Positions 9,701-17,882 of a DNA stretch of 64,000 bases are shown one piece after another. The DNA lies in assembly GCA_026388155.1 (NCBI GenBank), contig JAPLKI010000022.1, positions 310,001 through 374,000 on the forward strand, written 5' to 3'. Position 1 is the stretch's first letter. Each line of letters begins with the position of its first letter. Under the pieces are notes generated by a model. That model saw only the letters and a list, made by a program, of their open reading frames with translations, was not told the DNA's origin and did not search any database. Source of the stretch: Elusimicrobiota bacterium. Lineage in GTDB: Bacteria; Elusimicrobiota; Elusimicrobia; Elusimicrobiales; UBA9959. The position numbers were made by a program, and so were the translations under genes.

Positions 9701-10657
9701 ATGAAACTTTACAGGGTAATGGCGCAGTTTAGCTGCTCTGTTTCGTTAATTCTATGCTGTTGCCCTTTCGGTTACGGGGCGCAGTCTTCCGCGGCGCAAT
9801 TCCTGAAACTCGGCTTCGGGGCCCGGGCGCTCGGGATGGGCGAAAGTTTCGTCGCGGTGGCGGACGATATTTCTTCGGTCTACTACAATCCCGCGGGGCT
9901 CGCGCTTAAAGGCGGAGCGAAAGAAAAAGAGTTCCTGTTCTCCCACGCCTGGCATATCCAGGATATGGGAATCTCCCAGCTGGGCTTTACAAAAAGGCCT
10001 TACGGCTTCGCTTTGACATATTTTTCGGCCGGGGAGATAGAAGGGATGGACAGCAATCAGACCCCGACCGGGAATTTCACCGCGGAGGACCTCGCTTTTT
10101 CCGCCGGCTACGGCTTTGACGTTAACGCTCTGCATTTGGGCGTTAATGGCCGCTATATCCACCAGCGTATAAAATCAAGCGCCGCCAGCGCCGTTTGCTC
10201 GGACTTCGGCGCGCTTTATCATTTTGACGGCACGCCTTATTGGGCAGGGGCGTCTGTTTCCAATTTGGGCACTAAGATAAAGTTCGTCGACGAGAGTTTC
10301 CCGCTGCCGCTTATCTACAGGCTGGGTGCCGCAGCCGATTTCAAGGGGCAGAAACTGCTTTTAGCCCTTGAGGCCGATTTTCCGAACGACTCAGGCGCGG
10401 CAATAAGGGCGGGGGCTGAATACCGGGGTGTGGACAATGTGGCCTTTCGCTTAGGCTATAAAACCGGATCTTCCTCGGACAGGGACGCGATACTGGGCCG
10501 TGAACTTGGCAGCTCCTCCTCGGGCGTTTCCAGCCTTTACGGGTTTTACGCCGGGGTGGGCTTTAATTACAGAAGCTTCGCGCTGGATTACGCGTTCCTG
10601 CCTTATGGGGAGCTTGGCAATTCCCACAGATTTTCAGTGGGTGTTAAATTCCAGTGA
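9701..10657 (+). CDS. PorV/PorQ-family outer-membrane protein
   Basis: The start at 9701 is preceded by GGAGG and yields a 318-residue protein with a signal peptide (a CCC cluster then GYGAQSS). The segment GFGARALGMGESFVAVADD followed by VYYNPAGLA is the hallmark of the PorV/PorQ (FadL-like) barrel family. The C-terminus ends VGVKFQ, a plausible barrel-insertion signal. In Bacteroidota, PorV shuttles type IX secretion substrates at the outer membrane. Here the neighbour at 2-6511 has a matching kind of C-terminal domain. The substrate link is inferred, since no other type IX component is visible. Confidence 0.8.
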   Translation: MKLYRVMAQFSCSVSLILCCCPFGYGAQSSAAQFLKLGFGARALGMGESFVAVADDISSVYYNPAGLALKGGAKEKEFLFSHAWHIQDMGISQLGFTKRPYGFALTYFSAGEIEGMDSNQTPTGNFTAEDLAFSAGYGFDVNALHLGVNGRYIHQRIKSSAASAVCSDFGALYHFDGTPYWAGASVSNLGTKIKFVDESFPLPLIYRLGAAADFKGQKLLLALEADFPNDSGAAIRAGAEYRGVDNVAFRLGYKTGSSSDRDAILGRELGSSSSGVSSLYGFYAGVGFNYRSFALDYAFLPYGELGNSHRFSVGVKFQ

Positions 10658-10716
10658 AGAGATTACAGCGATAAAATGTCTGGTATTGCGAGCCGAAGGC
10701 GAAGCAACTCCGCTGT
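10655..10716. repeat. Composite intergenic repeat (GATTACAGCGAT word plus TTGCGAGCC word)
   Basis: AGAGATTACAGCGATAAAATG begins at the stop codon and is followed at 10683 by TTGCGAGCCGAAGGCGAAGC, the word also seen at 6553. Two repeat families lie back to back in one gap. Confidence 0.6.
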
Positions 10717-10772
10717 GGCTATCTGCCGGCCAGGACCTTTGAGGCTATAAGTTCCGGACTTTTTCAGAATGG

Positions 10773-10778
10773 TATAAT
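10773..10778 (+). promoter_or_regulatory. Candidate -10 box, near-leaderless start
   Basis: TATAAT ends nine bases before the ATG at 10787, so transcription would begin within a few bases of the start codon. No Shine-Dalgarno sequence is present. The -35 is unclear. Confidence 0.4.
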
Positions 10779-10786
10779 GGCGTTTT

Positions 10787-12694
10787 ATGTATAAAATATT
10801 ATTCGCCGGGATTTTGCTTCTGCTCCCCGGCAGCCGCGTTTTCGCGGACGACTCGGCGGCTCTTCAGTTCACCGTGGCCGCGCCCGACCCAGTAATGGCG
10901 GGCGACGAGGTCAAGCTTCAGACGCTTGTCGTTAACACCGGCCCCTCCGCCTGGGTTAAAGGGACTTATTACTGGGCGGGCGAAATATACACCATTGAGG
11001 GGGAAAATCACAAATTTCTGGCCCAAACGGAAACTGTTTCCCCGCAGGAAGATGTCGCCCCCGGCACGGCTCACGGCGCACAGCTTTCTTTCACGGTGCC
11101 GGAGAACACGCGCGGAAGCCTGCTTTACCGCGTTTTCCTCATAAAAGACGGCAAGCGTATCGTGGAAACGGACTATAAAAGCTTTCAGGTTATCGAAAAA
11201 GAATTCCACCCTCCCCCGCCCCAGGACTTCAAGATAGGCGGAGACGTTACTTTCAGTTATAAAAATTCAAGCGCTGACGAGTGGAAGAAACACCAGGGCA
11301 TCACCGCCGCCAACATCGTGGGCAAGGTGAAGAAATCTTCTTTCCTTTTCAACACCTATATAGTGCACACCTACGCACGCCCCATTAACCCCCTCATAGT
11401 GCTTCTTAATTATTACGCCCCCTGGGGAACTTTAAGCGTGGGGGATATTTCCCCGTCGCTCACGCCGCTTTCCATGGATGGGCAGGGCATGAGAGGCGTA
11501 TCGCTGGACCAGACCAGGAATAAACTCTCCTGGACCGCGCTTGCGGGCAGGATAGTGGCGCCGGACTCCCCAAAAGCTTTCAATACCGGCAGATTTGCCA
11601 GATATACCGGCGGGCTCAAAGCCTCTTATCAGGCCCGGCCCAATCTCAAGATTTCCCTTAATTCGGTACTGAGCAGCGATGATCAATATTCCATTTCCAT
11701 AGATACGAGCGCAAGCACCCTGAAACCGCAGCAAAGCGTTGTTTACGGTACGCTTGTGGAATGGAATTTGCGCAAACAACTTACCTTTGCGAGCGAGTAT
11801 CAGCTGAGTTCCCATAAGCCGGATCTCAGGTCAAACCTCAGGGCCGAGAGCGGAGGCGCCTGGAAGCAGGAGCTTAAATACAGGGGGGGGGTAGCCACCG
11901 CCCGCGCTTCGCTTGCAAGGGTCGACCCCAAATTCGCCTCGTTCGCAAGCCCCTCCGTCATATCGGACCGCGAAGTGCGCGAGATAGAACTGGGGCTTTA
12001 TCCAGCGGACTGGACCACTTTTTCGATGGGCTTCAATAACTACGCGGACAACCTCAAAAACGATCCCGCCAAAACCACAACGAACCAGACCCAGACCAGT
12101 TTTTCAAATACCCTGAAAGTGTTCGGCCATACCATGATCAATAGTTCCTATCTGGTCAACGCGGCCAAGGGGAAACCGTCGACGGTGCAGAACAACCAGA
12201 CCACCACGCTTAATTTTTCCGTGCTCCAGCCGGTTAACGCTCACACGCTGAATCTGGGGCTGCAGACAAGCGGTTTTAAGGACAAAACGCATATCTCCCA
12301 TGATCTGGACACGACCCTTGTTTCCTTAAGCGGCGCTTTTAAGCTGAGCGACAGGCTTTCCATGTCTACGGGATTTGTCAACTCGAACACCAAGGATAAA
12401 TTAGACTTCACCACCTCTAAAAACAACACCATAACGGGAAATTTTACCTATACTATGCCCCGCCGCGCCATGGCCGTTCAGCTTTGGACCACCATCTCTT
12501 CCAATAAAAACAATTCGCCCGCGCTGCCCGGCGATTCCCACTCGCTTTCCGTGAATCTGGAAACCGTGTGGCTGAAGAGCCGGAGTTCCAAATTCACGTT
12601 CGGCGTCGGCGGTACTTCAAAAAAAGACAAGGTAAATCCCGCCAACGGCTCAAACGCGATCAACATACTCACCAGATATAATTATTCGTTCTAA
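10787..12694 (+). CDS. Outer-membrane beta-barrel protein with N-terminal Ig-like domain
   Basis: The 635-residue product has a signal peptide (MYKILFAGILLLLPGSRVFA). A CARDB/Ig-like domain follows (about 20-135; AAPDPVMAGDEVKLQTLVVN). About 480 residues of alternating polar/hydrophobic strands come next and end in TRYNYSF, an aromatic terminus typical of BAM-inserted barrels. I do not recognise a specific family. The start has a TATAAT only nine bases upstream and no ribosome-binding site, so the transcript may be leaderless. It closes the + strand surface locus. A channel or anchor for the exported proteins upstream is an inference. Confidence 0.7.
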   Translation: MYKILFAGILLLLPGSRVFADDSAALQFTVAAPDPVMAGDEVKLQTLVVNTGPSAWVKGTYYWAGEIYTIEGENHKFLAQTETVSPQEDVAPGTAHGAQLSFTVPENTRGSLLYRVFLIKDGKRIVETDYKSFQVIEKEFHPPPPQDFKIGGDVTFSYKNSSADEWKKHQGITAANIVGKVKKSSFLFNTYIVHTYARPINPLIVLLNYYAPWGTLSVGDISPSLTPLSMDGQGMRGVSLDQTRNKLSWTALAGRIVAPDSPKAFNTGRFARYTGGLKASYQARPNLKISLNSVLSSDDQYSISIDTSASTLKPQQSVVYGTLVEWNLRKQLTFASEYQLSSHKPDLRSNLRAESGGAWKQELKYRGGVATARASLARVDPKFASFASPSVISDREVREIELGLYPADWTTFSMGFNNYADNLKNDPAKTTTNQTQTSFSNTLKVFGHTMINSSYLVNAAKGKPSTVQNNQTTTLNFSVLQPVNAHTLNLGLQTSGFKDKTHISHDLDTTLVSLSGAFKLSDRLSMSTGFVNSNTKDKLDFTTSKNNTITGNFTYTMPRRAMAVQLWTTISSNKNNSPALPGDSHSLSVNLETVWLKSRSSKFTFGVGGTSKKDKVNPANGSNAINILTRYNYSF

Positions 12695-13063
12695 GGAAGA
12701 GATTACGGCGATAAAATAAAACGATTACAGGGATAAGATAAGAGCCGGGTATTGCATCCTTTCCCCGAATATTATTTCCGTGATCGGTCCGCTATTGTGA
12801 TCAGACTAGCCTGAAAAATTCAATTGAATTTTTCCCTTCGCGGTGCTCAGGTGCGCTTCGCGCGGCATACACCCTCGCAAATTCTGCGCGCAATGCGCTT
12901 GATTTGCGACCCGCAAAGCGGGGGATCCTGGCCGTCTGATGGCCATAGGCCTTTGTTACGGCACCTGCGAAAGCATTGCATATTTTTGTTCCTTATGTTT
13001 TCAAATGAGAATAACCTTGAACTGCAGGATTCAGGCTAGCGGGAATTTTCCAACAGACACGGA
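12695..13063. other. Structured intergenic region bounded by 10-bp inverted repeats
   Basis: No convincing gene lies here. A GATTACGGCGAT repeat word occupies the first 50 bases. CTAGCCTGAA at 12806-12815 is answered by TTCAGGCTAG at 13030-13039, enclosing 214 bases. A perfect 22-bp palindrome (12813-12834) opens the interior. Internal stems include CCCGCAAAGCGGG, TGGCC with GGCCA, and CGCAAAT with ATTTGCG. It could be a MITE-like element or a structured RNA. Flanking genes converge on it. Confidence 0.5.
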
Positions 13064-13984
13064 TCAACCCCGCTTTTTTCGTTTTAACGGTTTTTTTGTT
13101 TTGGTTTGTCCGGGGGGGGAGGCTTTATCAAGAGCTTCCAGATAATCCTTTAATTGCGCGTCGCCGGGCGAGAGGTCGTAGGCTTTCTGCCAGGCCGCCC
13201 TGGCCTTTGGATAATATTTAAGCTGAATGTAAGCCGAACCCAGCCGTTTGAGGGAGGTTATATCTTCCGGTTCAAGTCTGAGGGCGCTTTCAAGCTCTTT
13301 TACGGCCAGATAAAATTTTGAGTCGTAAATATAGTGCAGGGCTACATCTTTTTTATTCTCCAGAACGCTTACATTCGGCGGTTTGGTATCGTTTATTTTT
13401 AATTGGGGGGTTTCTTCCTCAAGCGCGGAAATCATGCGGTGGAACCTGCCTTCTGTCGGCGAAAGTTCAAGGGCGTAGCGCAGGGCGTCGTAAGCGAAAA
13501 GTGCGTCCTCTTTCTCGCTCAGCCAGGCGGAAAGGCCGTCCGAGGCGATATTCCATGGTTTTGTGGATGCAGGCTTTATAGGCGTTATGGCCGATACTAT
13601 CCGCAAACGGCCGTGAAGTTTCTGATAGCCCTGGTTGGTGGGGTCGGCGACGAGCATATTTTCCGTTTTTGCCAGAGCGTCGGCGTAGCGGCCTTTCCTG
13701 ATAAGCGCGTAACAGACGTCTTTCATGCCCACGGAAGATTTCGCCATCTTTTGCCGGGCTTCTTCTATCATATTGCGGGCCGTCACCTGCTTGGGGTCGG
13801 CTTTGATCACCAGGTTCCAGTAATCCATGGCTTTCTGGTAATTCCCGGCCATATAAAATCCGAAAGCTTTGTCATAATATTCGTGCATCTGCACGGCCTG
13901 CGCGTCCGGCGTGCCGGAAGGCGCTTCGGCTGCGATTGCGGAAGCCAACGGCAAAAATATAGAAATGAGAATAAGCTGTCTCAT
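13064..13984 (-). CDS. Periplasmic TPR protein of the motor operon
   Basis: A 306-residue protein with a signal peptide (MRQLILISIFLPLASAIA). TPR-like helices lie around 35-75 (AFGFYMAGNYQKAMDYWNL), 88-120 and 210-290 (AVKELESALRLEPEDITSL, KARAAWQKAYDLSPGDAQL). The start codon overlaps the stop of the upstream MotB-like gene as ATGA, so the two are translationally coupled. It is the last gene of the operon. Secreted TPR proteins often scaffold envelope complexes, so a periplasmic partner of the motor stators is the likely role, by inference. The C-terminus is a lysine/arginine-rich tail. Confidence 0.75.
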   Translation of the reverse strand: MRQLILISIFLPLASAIAAEAPSGTPDAQAVQMHEYYDKAFGFYMAGNYQKAMDYWNLVIKADPKQVTARNMIEEARQKMAKSSVGMKDVCYALIRKGRYADALAKTENMLVADPTNQGYQKLHGRLRIVSAITPIKPASTKPWNIASDGLSAWLSEKEDALFAYDALRYALELSPTEGRFHRMISALEEETPQLKINDTKPPNVSVLENKKDVALHYIYDSKFYLAVKELESALRLEPEDITSLKRLGSAYIQLKYYPKARAAWQKAYDLSPGDAQLKDYLEALDKASPPGQTKTKKPLKRKKRG

Positions 13985-14628
13985 GTCTTTTTTTCTCCGT
14001 TTTCCTGCCGTATTATGATTATTTCTATCCTGCGGTTTTTGGCGCGGCCGCTCTCGGTATCATTGGGAGCCAGCGGTCTGAATTCCCCGTAGCCGAAGGC
14101 TGAAAGATACTGCGGCGGCACCCCGTTTTTTATCAGGTGATTTATCACTGAAAAAGAGCGCATCAGCGAAAGCTGCCGGTTTGACGCGAATTTTTTGCCG
14201 AGCATTCTGGCCGCATCGGTGTGTCCTTCCACGGTCACCTGGTTTTCCATTTTTATCAGGCTTTTGGCCACCTGGCTGAGCGCGGTTTTGGCCGACTCTT
14301 TAAGCTGGTCGGAGCCGGAGTCGAACAGCACGGGCGAGGAGAAGGTAAGCTTTATGCGCGAAGTGGTAACTTCCACGCCCAAATTCCCCGCCTGTATCTG
14401 TTTTTTCAGGTCTTCCTCCACCTGCCTGGTGGCTTTCATTTCTTCAACCTTTTTGGCCGCACTCTTTACGCCAAGCTCTTTTTGCAGCCCCGCTATGGCG
14501 GCCTCGTAGTCGGACTTTTTCATATTAAACGAAAAACCGTAAAGGGAGAGAAATAAAATCACCATGACCGTCATCAGGTCCGCGAAGGGCACCATCCACA
14601 GCTGGGTATTGTTTTTTTTAACGCTCAT
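13981..14628 (-). CDS. MotB/OmpA-type stator subunit, second copy
   Basis: A 215-residue protein with one N-terminal membrane helix carrying the proton-channel Asp of MotB (Asp17 in PFADLMTVMVILF). A coiled linker follows (about 36-80), then an OmpA-like peptidoglycan-binding domain with GHTDAARMLGKKF and a C-terminal NRRIEIII strand. Its start overlaps the stop of the preceding MotB-like gene (ATGA). It differs clearly from that paralogue, so the two could form a heterodimeric B subunit. Confidence in the family is high. Assignment to a non-flagellar motor rests on the operon. Confidence 0.85.
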   Translation of the reverse strand: MSVKKNNTQLWMVPFADLMTVMVILFLSLYGFSFNMKKSDYEAAIAGLQKELGVKSAAKKVEEMKATRQVEEDLKKQIQAGNLGVEVTTSRIKLTFSSPVLFDSGSDQLKESAKTALSQVAKSLIKMENQVTVEGHTDAARMLGKKFASNRQLSLMRSFSVINHLIKNGVPPQYLSAFGYGEFRPLAPNDTESGRAKNRRIEIIIIRQENGEKKT

Positions 14629-15299
14629 TTTCTTGAAACTATTATTTCTATGCGCCTGTTCAGCGCTCTGCCTTTCGGCGTGTCGTTTAAGGCCACGGGG
14701 CGGTACTCCCCGTAAGCCGCGCAGATCATTCTGGTGTTGGAAATAGCGAATTTAGCCGCCAGAAAATCAGCCACAGCGGTGGCCCGCGCGGAGGAAAGTT
14801 CCCAGTTGGTTGAGTAATCGCCTGAGCGTATGGGCACATTGTCGGTGTGGCCCTCGATTATTATGTCGTTCGGGAGACGCGTCAGAACTTTAGCGAGCGC
14901 CCCGAGTATCCCGGCGGAACTTGTATTAAGCCTGGCTTTGCCGGAAGCGAAAAGAACCGGCGCCGCAATGTTTATTCTTATCTGTTTCTCCGTCATCTGC
15001 ACTTCGGCGGCATTCTTCAGTCCGGCTTTTGCCAGTTCCTCTTCCAGGTTTTTGGCCATATCCTGTTCCCTGTACTTTTGCACAACATTTTCGGCCTTCC
15101 TCGCTTTCTGGGCTTCGGCATGTTCCTTGTCGAAGCCGTTCATGAAAATGGTTTTTGCCTCGCTCTCCGGCTGTATATTGAAAACGTACAGTATCAGGAA
15201 GAAGAGCATGAGGTTGGTCATGATATCGGAAAGCACGATCAGCCAAAGGGGATTCTCAACGGTTTTTTGGCCGGTATATCTGCTTAGAAAGGATTTCAT
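14625..15299 (-). CDS. MotB/OmpA-type stator subunit, first copy
   Basis: A 224-residue protein with a single membrane helix containing Asp25 (IVLSDIMTNLMLFFLILYVF), the position of the essential MotB proton-binding Asp. An EAQKARKAE-type helical linker and an OmpA-like domain (about 120-224; GHTDNVPIRSGDYSTNWELS, NRRIEIIVSRK) follow. The start overlaps the MotA stop as TAATG, giving direct translational coupling. A conventional stator needs one MotB. Two different ones in a row are unusual and suggest an asymmetric stator or two alternative stators. Confidence 0.85.
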   Translation of the reverse strand: MKSFLSRYTGQKTVENPLWLIVLSDIMTNLMLFFLILYVFNIQPESEAKTIFMNGFDKEHAEAQKARKAENVVQKYREQDMAKNLEEELAKAGLKNAAEVQMTEKQIRINIAAPVLFASGKARLNTSSAGILGALAKVLTRLPNDIIIEGHTDNVPIRSGDYSTNWELSSARATAVADFLAAKFAISNTRMICAAYGEYRPVALNDTPKGRALNRRIEIIVSRK

Positions 15300-16072
15300 T
15301 ATTTTTTCGTTCTGGCCTTGCGCCTGAGTGCCAGCGACAGGAAGCCCTCAAGTTTTTTTGAGACCAGCCAGGGCACGTCTCCGTCATAAATAGAGAGCAC
15401 TCCCTTCGCTATCATCTCGCGGCTGAGAATATCCTCTTCGGAATAAAAGCCGAGTTTGCTCGCTATGGGCAGAAAAATGAAATTGGCGGAGAAAATGCCG
15501 TAGAAAGAGGCGGTCATGGCTATAGCCATGGAAGAGCCCATCATCTGCGGGTTTGAAATGTTCCGGAGCACCTGTACCACGCCGATGAGCGTGCCGAGAA
15601 GTCCGAAAATGGGGGCGAAAGTTCCGGCGGAGGTGAAAATATTGGTCTGCTGCTGGTGACGCAGGCGGGTGGTGTTTATGTCGTGCTCCATCCTTTCGGA
15701 CAGGATGTGAGCGTCCACCCCGTCGATCATCATCTGGCAGGCGTCAGTCAGGAACGGATGGGGGGATTTCGAAAGTTCTCCAGCCAAAGATCCAATTCCC
15801 TTTTTTTTGCTGACCTCCGCGAAATAAACCATGGCCCGTATCAGGTCTACGATGGGCGGGCGCTTCGGCGGGAAAAGAACAAGCCGGAAGGAGGAGGTTA
15901 CCCACTTGAGCGCCGCCCAGGGATAGGAAATCATGATCGAACCAAGCGTGCCCCCGAAGATGAGCACTATGGCTTCCCAGTTAAGCAGAAACTTTACCAT
16001 GCCGCCGGCTGAAAGCACAAATACTATAACCCCTATGCCGATCGTGGCGCCGAGTACTGTCATTAGGTCCAT
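15299..16072 (-). CDS. MotA-type proton-channel stator protein
   Basis: A 257-residue membrane protein with four predicted helices: two at the N-terminus (about 5-50) and two around 150-205 (TFAPIFGLLGTLIGVVQVL, MTASFYGIFSANFIFLPIAS). A large cytoplasmic loop lies between them, containing HPFLTDACQMMIDGVD. This topology and the long loop match MotA rather than the shorter ExbB/TolQ. In flagella the loop pushes on FliG. Here the upstream gene encodes a FliG-like domain fused to a FliF-like domain, which supports a real rotor-stator pair. The MotB-like gene overlaps its stop codon by one base. Confidence 0.85.
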   Translation of the reverse strand: MDLMTVLGATIGIGVIVFVLSAGGMVKFLLNWEAIVLIFGGTLGSIMISYPWAALKWVTSSFRLVLFPPKRPPIVDLIRAMVYFAEVSKKKGIGSLAGELSKSPHPFLTDACQMMIDGVDAHILSERMEHDINTTRLRHQQQTNIFTSAGTFAPIFGLLGTLIGVVQVLRNISNPQMMGSSMAIAMTASFYGIFSANFIFLPIASKLGFYSEEDILSREMIAKGVLSIYDGDVPWLVSKKLEGFLSLALRRKARTKK

Positions 16073-16103
16073 TGTTTTTTACCTCCGGTTAGGGCCTGAA
16101 AAA

Positions 16104-17588
16104 TCAGGGTTTTGGGACGGTTGGCTGGGCCGGCCGGGCAGACTGCTGGTTAACTGGCGGCTTTGTCGCGGCCTGTGCGGGGATGGCGGCCGGTTTTACA
16201 GCCGGGTGTGAAAGCGTATCGGCATGCGGGCGGGGAGCGGAATTCTCCGCGGTCATCAGGCCTTCCTTTATCATCTGTCGCAGCGCCTCCACCACCTTGG
16301 CCCGTTCAGCTTTGTAGGCCGCGGCAGGCATGACACGGGTGAGTTCCAGTTCCTGCCGGAAGCGTTCCTGCATACCCGCGCTGAGTTTTGTCAGGAAGCT
16401 TTCCGCATAGTTTGAACCTTTTAAAGCCGCCGCCATAACGCGCATCGGCACGCGGCGCGCCAGCATTTGGGCGTGTACGTTTTCAAGACGCGCCACATCC
16501 GCCAGCCTTACTACGGAGGATTTCACCTTTATTGAAAACAGGGGATTAAGCCTGGCAAAATCCGTTATGGCTTTATCCTGCACGGTCTCGTCAAGAGTTT
16601 CCATTATGCCGAGTGTCTTATCCTCTCCTCCCACCACGTAGTCAAGCGCCGCCCTGATCTCCGCCTCAAGGGCGCGTATGCTTTGCTCGGGCATGAGCGT
16701 TACTTTCGGCAGGGCGGCCAAAGCCTGCATGCTTCTGGGATACAGCGCCTCGACCAGTTTTACCGAGACATCTTTCGGGGCGTAATTCAGCACTATCGTA
16801 AGGTCCTGCGTTGTTCTTGTTCTCATTAAAAATATCAGGTTTGAAATGTTATCGGCGGACAGAAATCCGAAAAGAGGCGTTTTCCCGCCCTGGGCGGACT
16901 CCTGCGCGGCCGCAGATTGCGTTTCCATAACTTCCGCCTCGCGCTTTTCTTCGTAACGCTGTCCCTCTGCTTGTGAGGTCTGGGCGTTTTGGGCGGAAAA
17001 AGCCGCGACAAAAGCTTTCGCCGAGCGCGACAGCGGAAAGAGGAACACGAAAATAGCCAGCAGCGTCAGTACCGCAACCAGCATGATCCACGTCACGTTC
17101 CAGAGATTCGGGGGCACAAGCAGATCGCTTGCTGTGAAAGGGCGCGCTTTCCTGAAATTCATCTTCTCGATGGTTATCAGGTTTTCCCGCTCCGGCGGCA
17201 GACCGAGCAGCCCCGCCGTAAGTTTTCGGGCCAATTTTGTATCCTCTTCGGAGATGGTTTTGTCAAGTATAAGGCTGGCGGAAAGTTTCTTTAACATGGT
17301 CAGCGTGCCTGACAGAGAAAGTTCGCCCATCTTTTTCTCTTTTGGAATACCCGGCATGATTTCAACCGGCGCTTTTTTCTCCTGTTCCTGCAGTTCGGCC
17401 GAGATTATAACTATTATGTCCTCCGTGCCCAGCGCTTCGGACAAGACCATCTTCAGCCTTTTTTCGAGTGAGTTCTCAAGAGCAAGTTTGGCTTCAAGCG
17501 CGTTGCGGCTCTCCGCCTGCGCCCGGACGGATGAAACCGCGCAGAAAGTAAGCGACAGCGATAGTAAAAAAAACAATGATCTTTTCAT
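16104..17588 (-). CDS. FliF-FliG fusion, single-chain rotor protein
   Basis: A 494-residue protein. Residues 1-23 are a signal or anchor helix. Residues 35-145 match the ring-building motif next to the FliF C-terminal helix (LEKRLKMVLSEALG, then LSASLILDKTISEED and a LITIEKMNF end). A membrane helix lies at about 165-186. Residues 235-455 resemble the middle and C-terminal domains of FliG: ISNLIFLMRTRTTQDLTIVL, VVRLADVARLENV, VMAAALKGSNYAESFLTKLS and MQERFRQELE. A Pro/Ala-rich tail ends the chain. FliF's other ring motifs and FliG's N-terminal domain are missing, so this looks like a minimal MS/C ring in one polypeptide. It leads the MotA-MotB-MotB-TPR operon. No flagellar hook, export or filament gene is in the window. 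Confidence 0.8.
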   Translation of the reverse strand: MKRSLFFLLSLSLTFCAVSSVRAQAESRNALEAKLALENSLEKRLKMVLSEALGTEDIIVIISAELQEQEKKAPVEIMPGIPKEKKMGELSLSGTLTMLKKLSASLILDKTISEEDTKLARKLTAGLLGLPPERENLITIEKMNFRKARPFTASDLLVPPNLWNVTWIMLVAVLTLLAIFVFLFPLSRSAKAFVAAFSAQNAQTSQAEGQRYEEKREAEVMETQSAAAQESAQGGKTPLFGFLSADNISNLIFLMRTRTTQDLTIVLNYAPKDVSVKLVEALYPRSMQALAALPKVTLMPEQSIRALEAEIRAALDYVVGGEDKTLGIMETLDETVQDKAITDFARLNPLFSIKVKSSVVRLADVARLENVHAQMLARRVPMRVMAAALKGSNYAESFLTKLSAGMQERFRQELELTRVMPAAAYKAERAKVVEALRQMIKEGLMTAENSAPRPHADTLSHPAVKPAAIPAQAATKPPVNQQSARPAQPTVPKP

Positions 17589-17626
17589 TAGTGGCGTGCC
17601 CCCAGCGTTTAAACAGTCAATAAATA

Positions 17627-17656
17627 ATTATATTATTATTGCCTTGTCCGGCACAA
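17627..17656 (-). promoter_or_regulatory. Candidate promoter of the motor operon
   Basis: On the minus strand TTGTGC (17651-17656) and TATAAT (17627-17632) are separated by 18 bases, about 39 bases before the FliF-FliG start. The gap to the divergent protease gene is about 290 bases and holds no other gene. Confidence 0.45.
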
Positions 17657-17882
17657 TTAAAAAATTCGGCCGGAATTTGAGAGATTCCAACGATAGAGAG
17701 CTGATTGCGGAGATGGAAAAGGGAACAATATGGGGATAATCCATGCTCGTTTATTTTGTTGCCATTCTAATCTATTCATAAAATCCGCAATCCGCGGGCT
17801 TGGAAATCGCCTTGACTATCGGAGCGGTCATTTAATAGGATTGTTTCAATTGAAAAATAAAACGGTGTTACGGAGGCTTATG

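Noticed and set aside
15299-16072. Reading the MotA-like gene as ExbB/TolQ with ExbD-type partners
   Set aside because: The large cytoplasmic loop, the OmpA domains on both partners and the FliG-like domain upstream all favour MotA/MotB.
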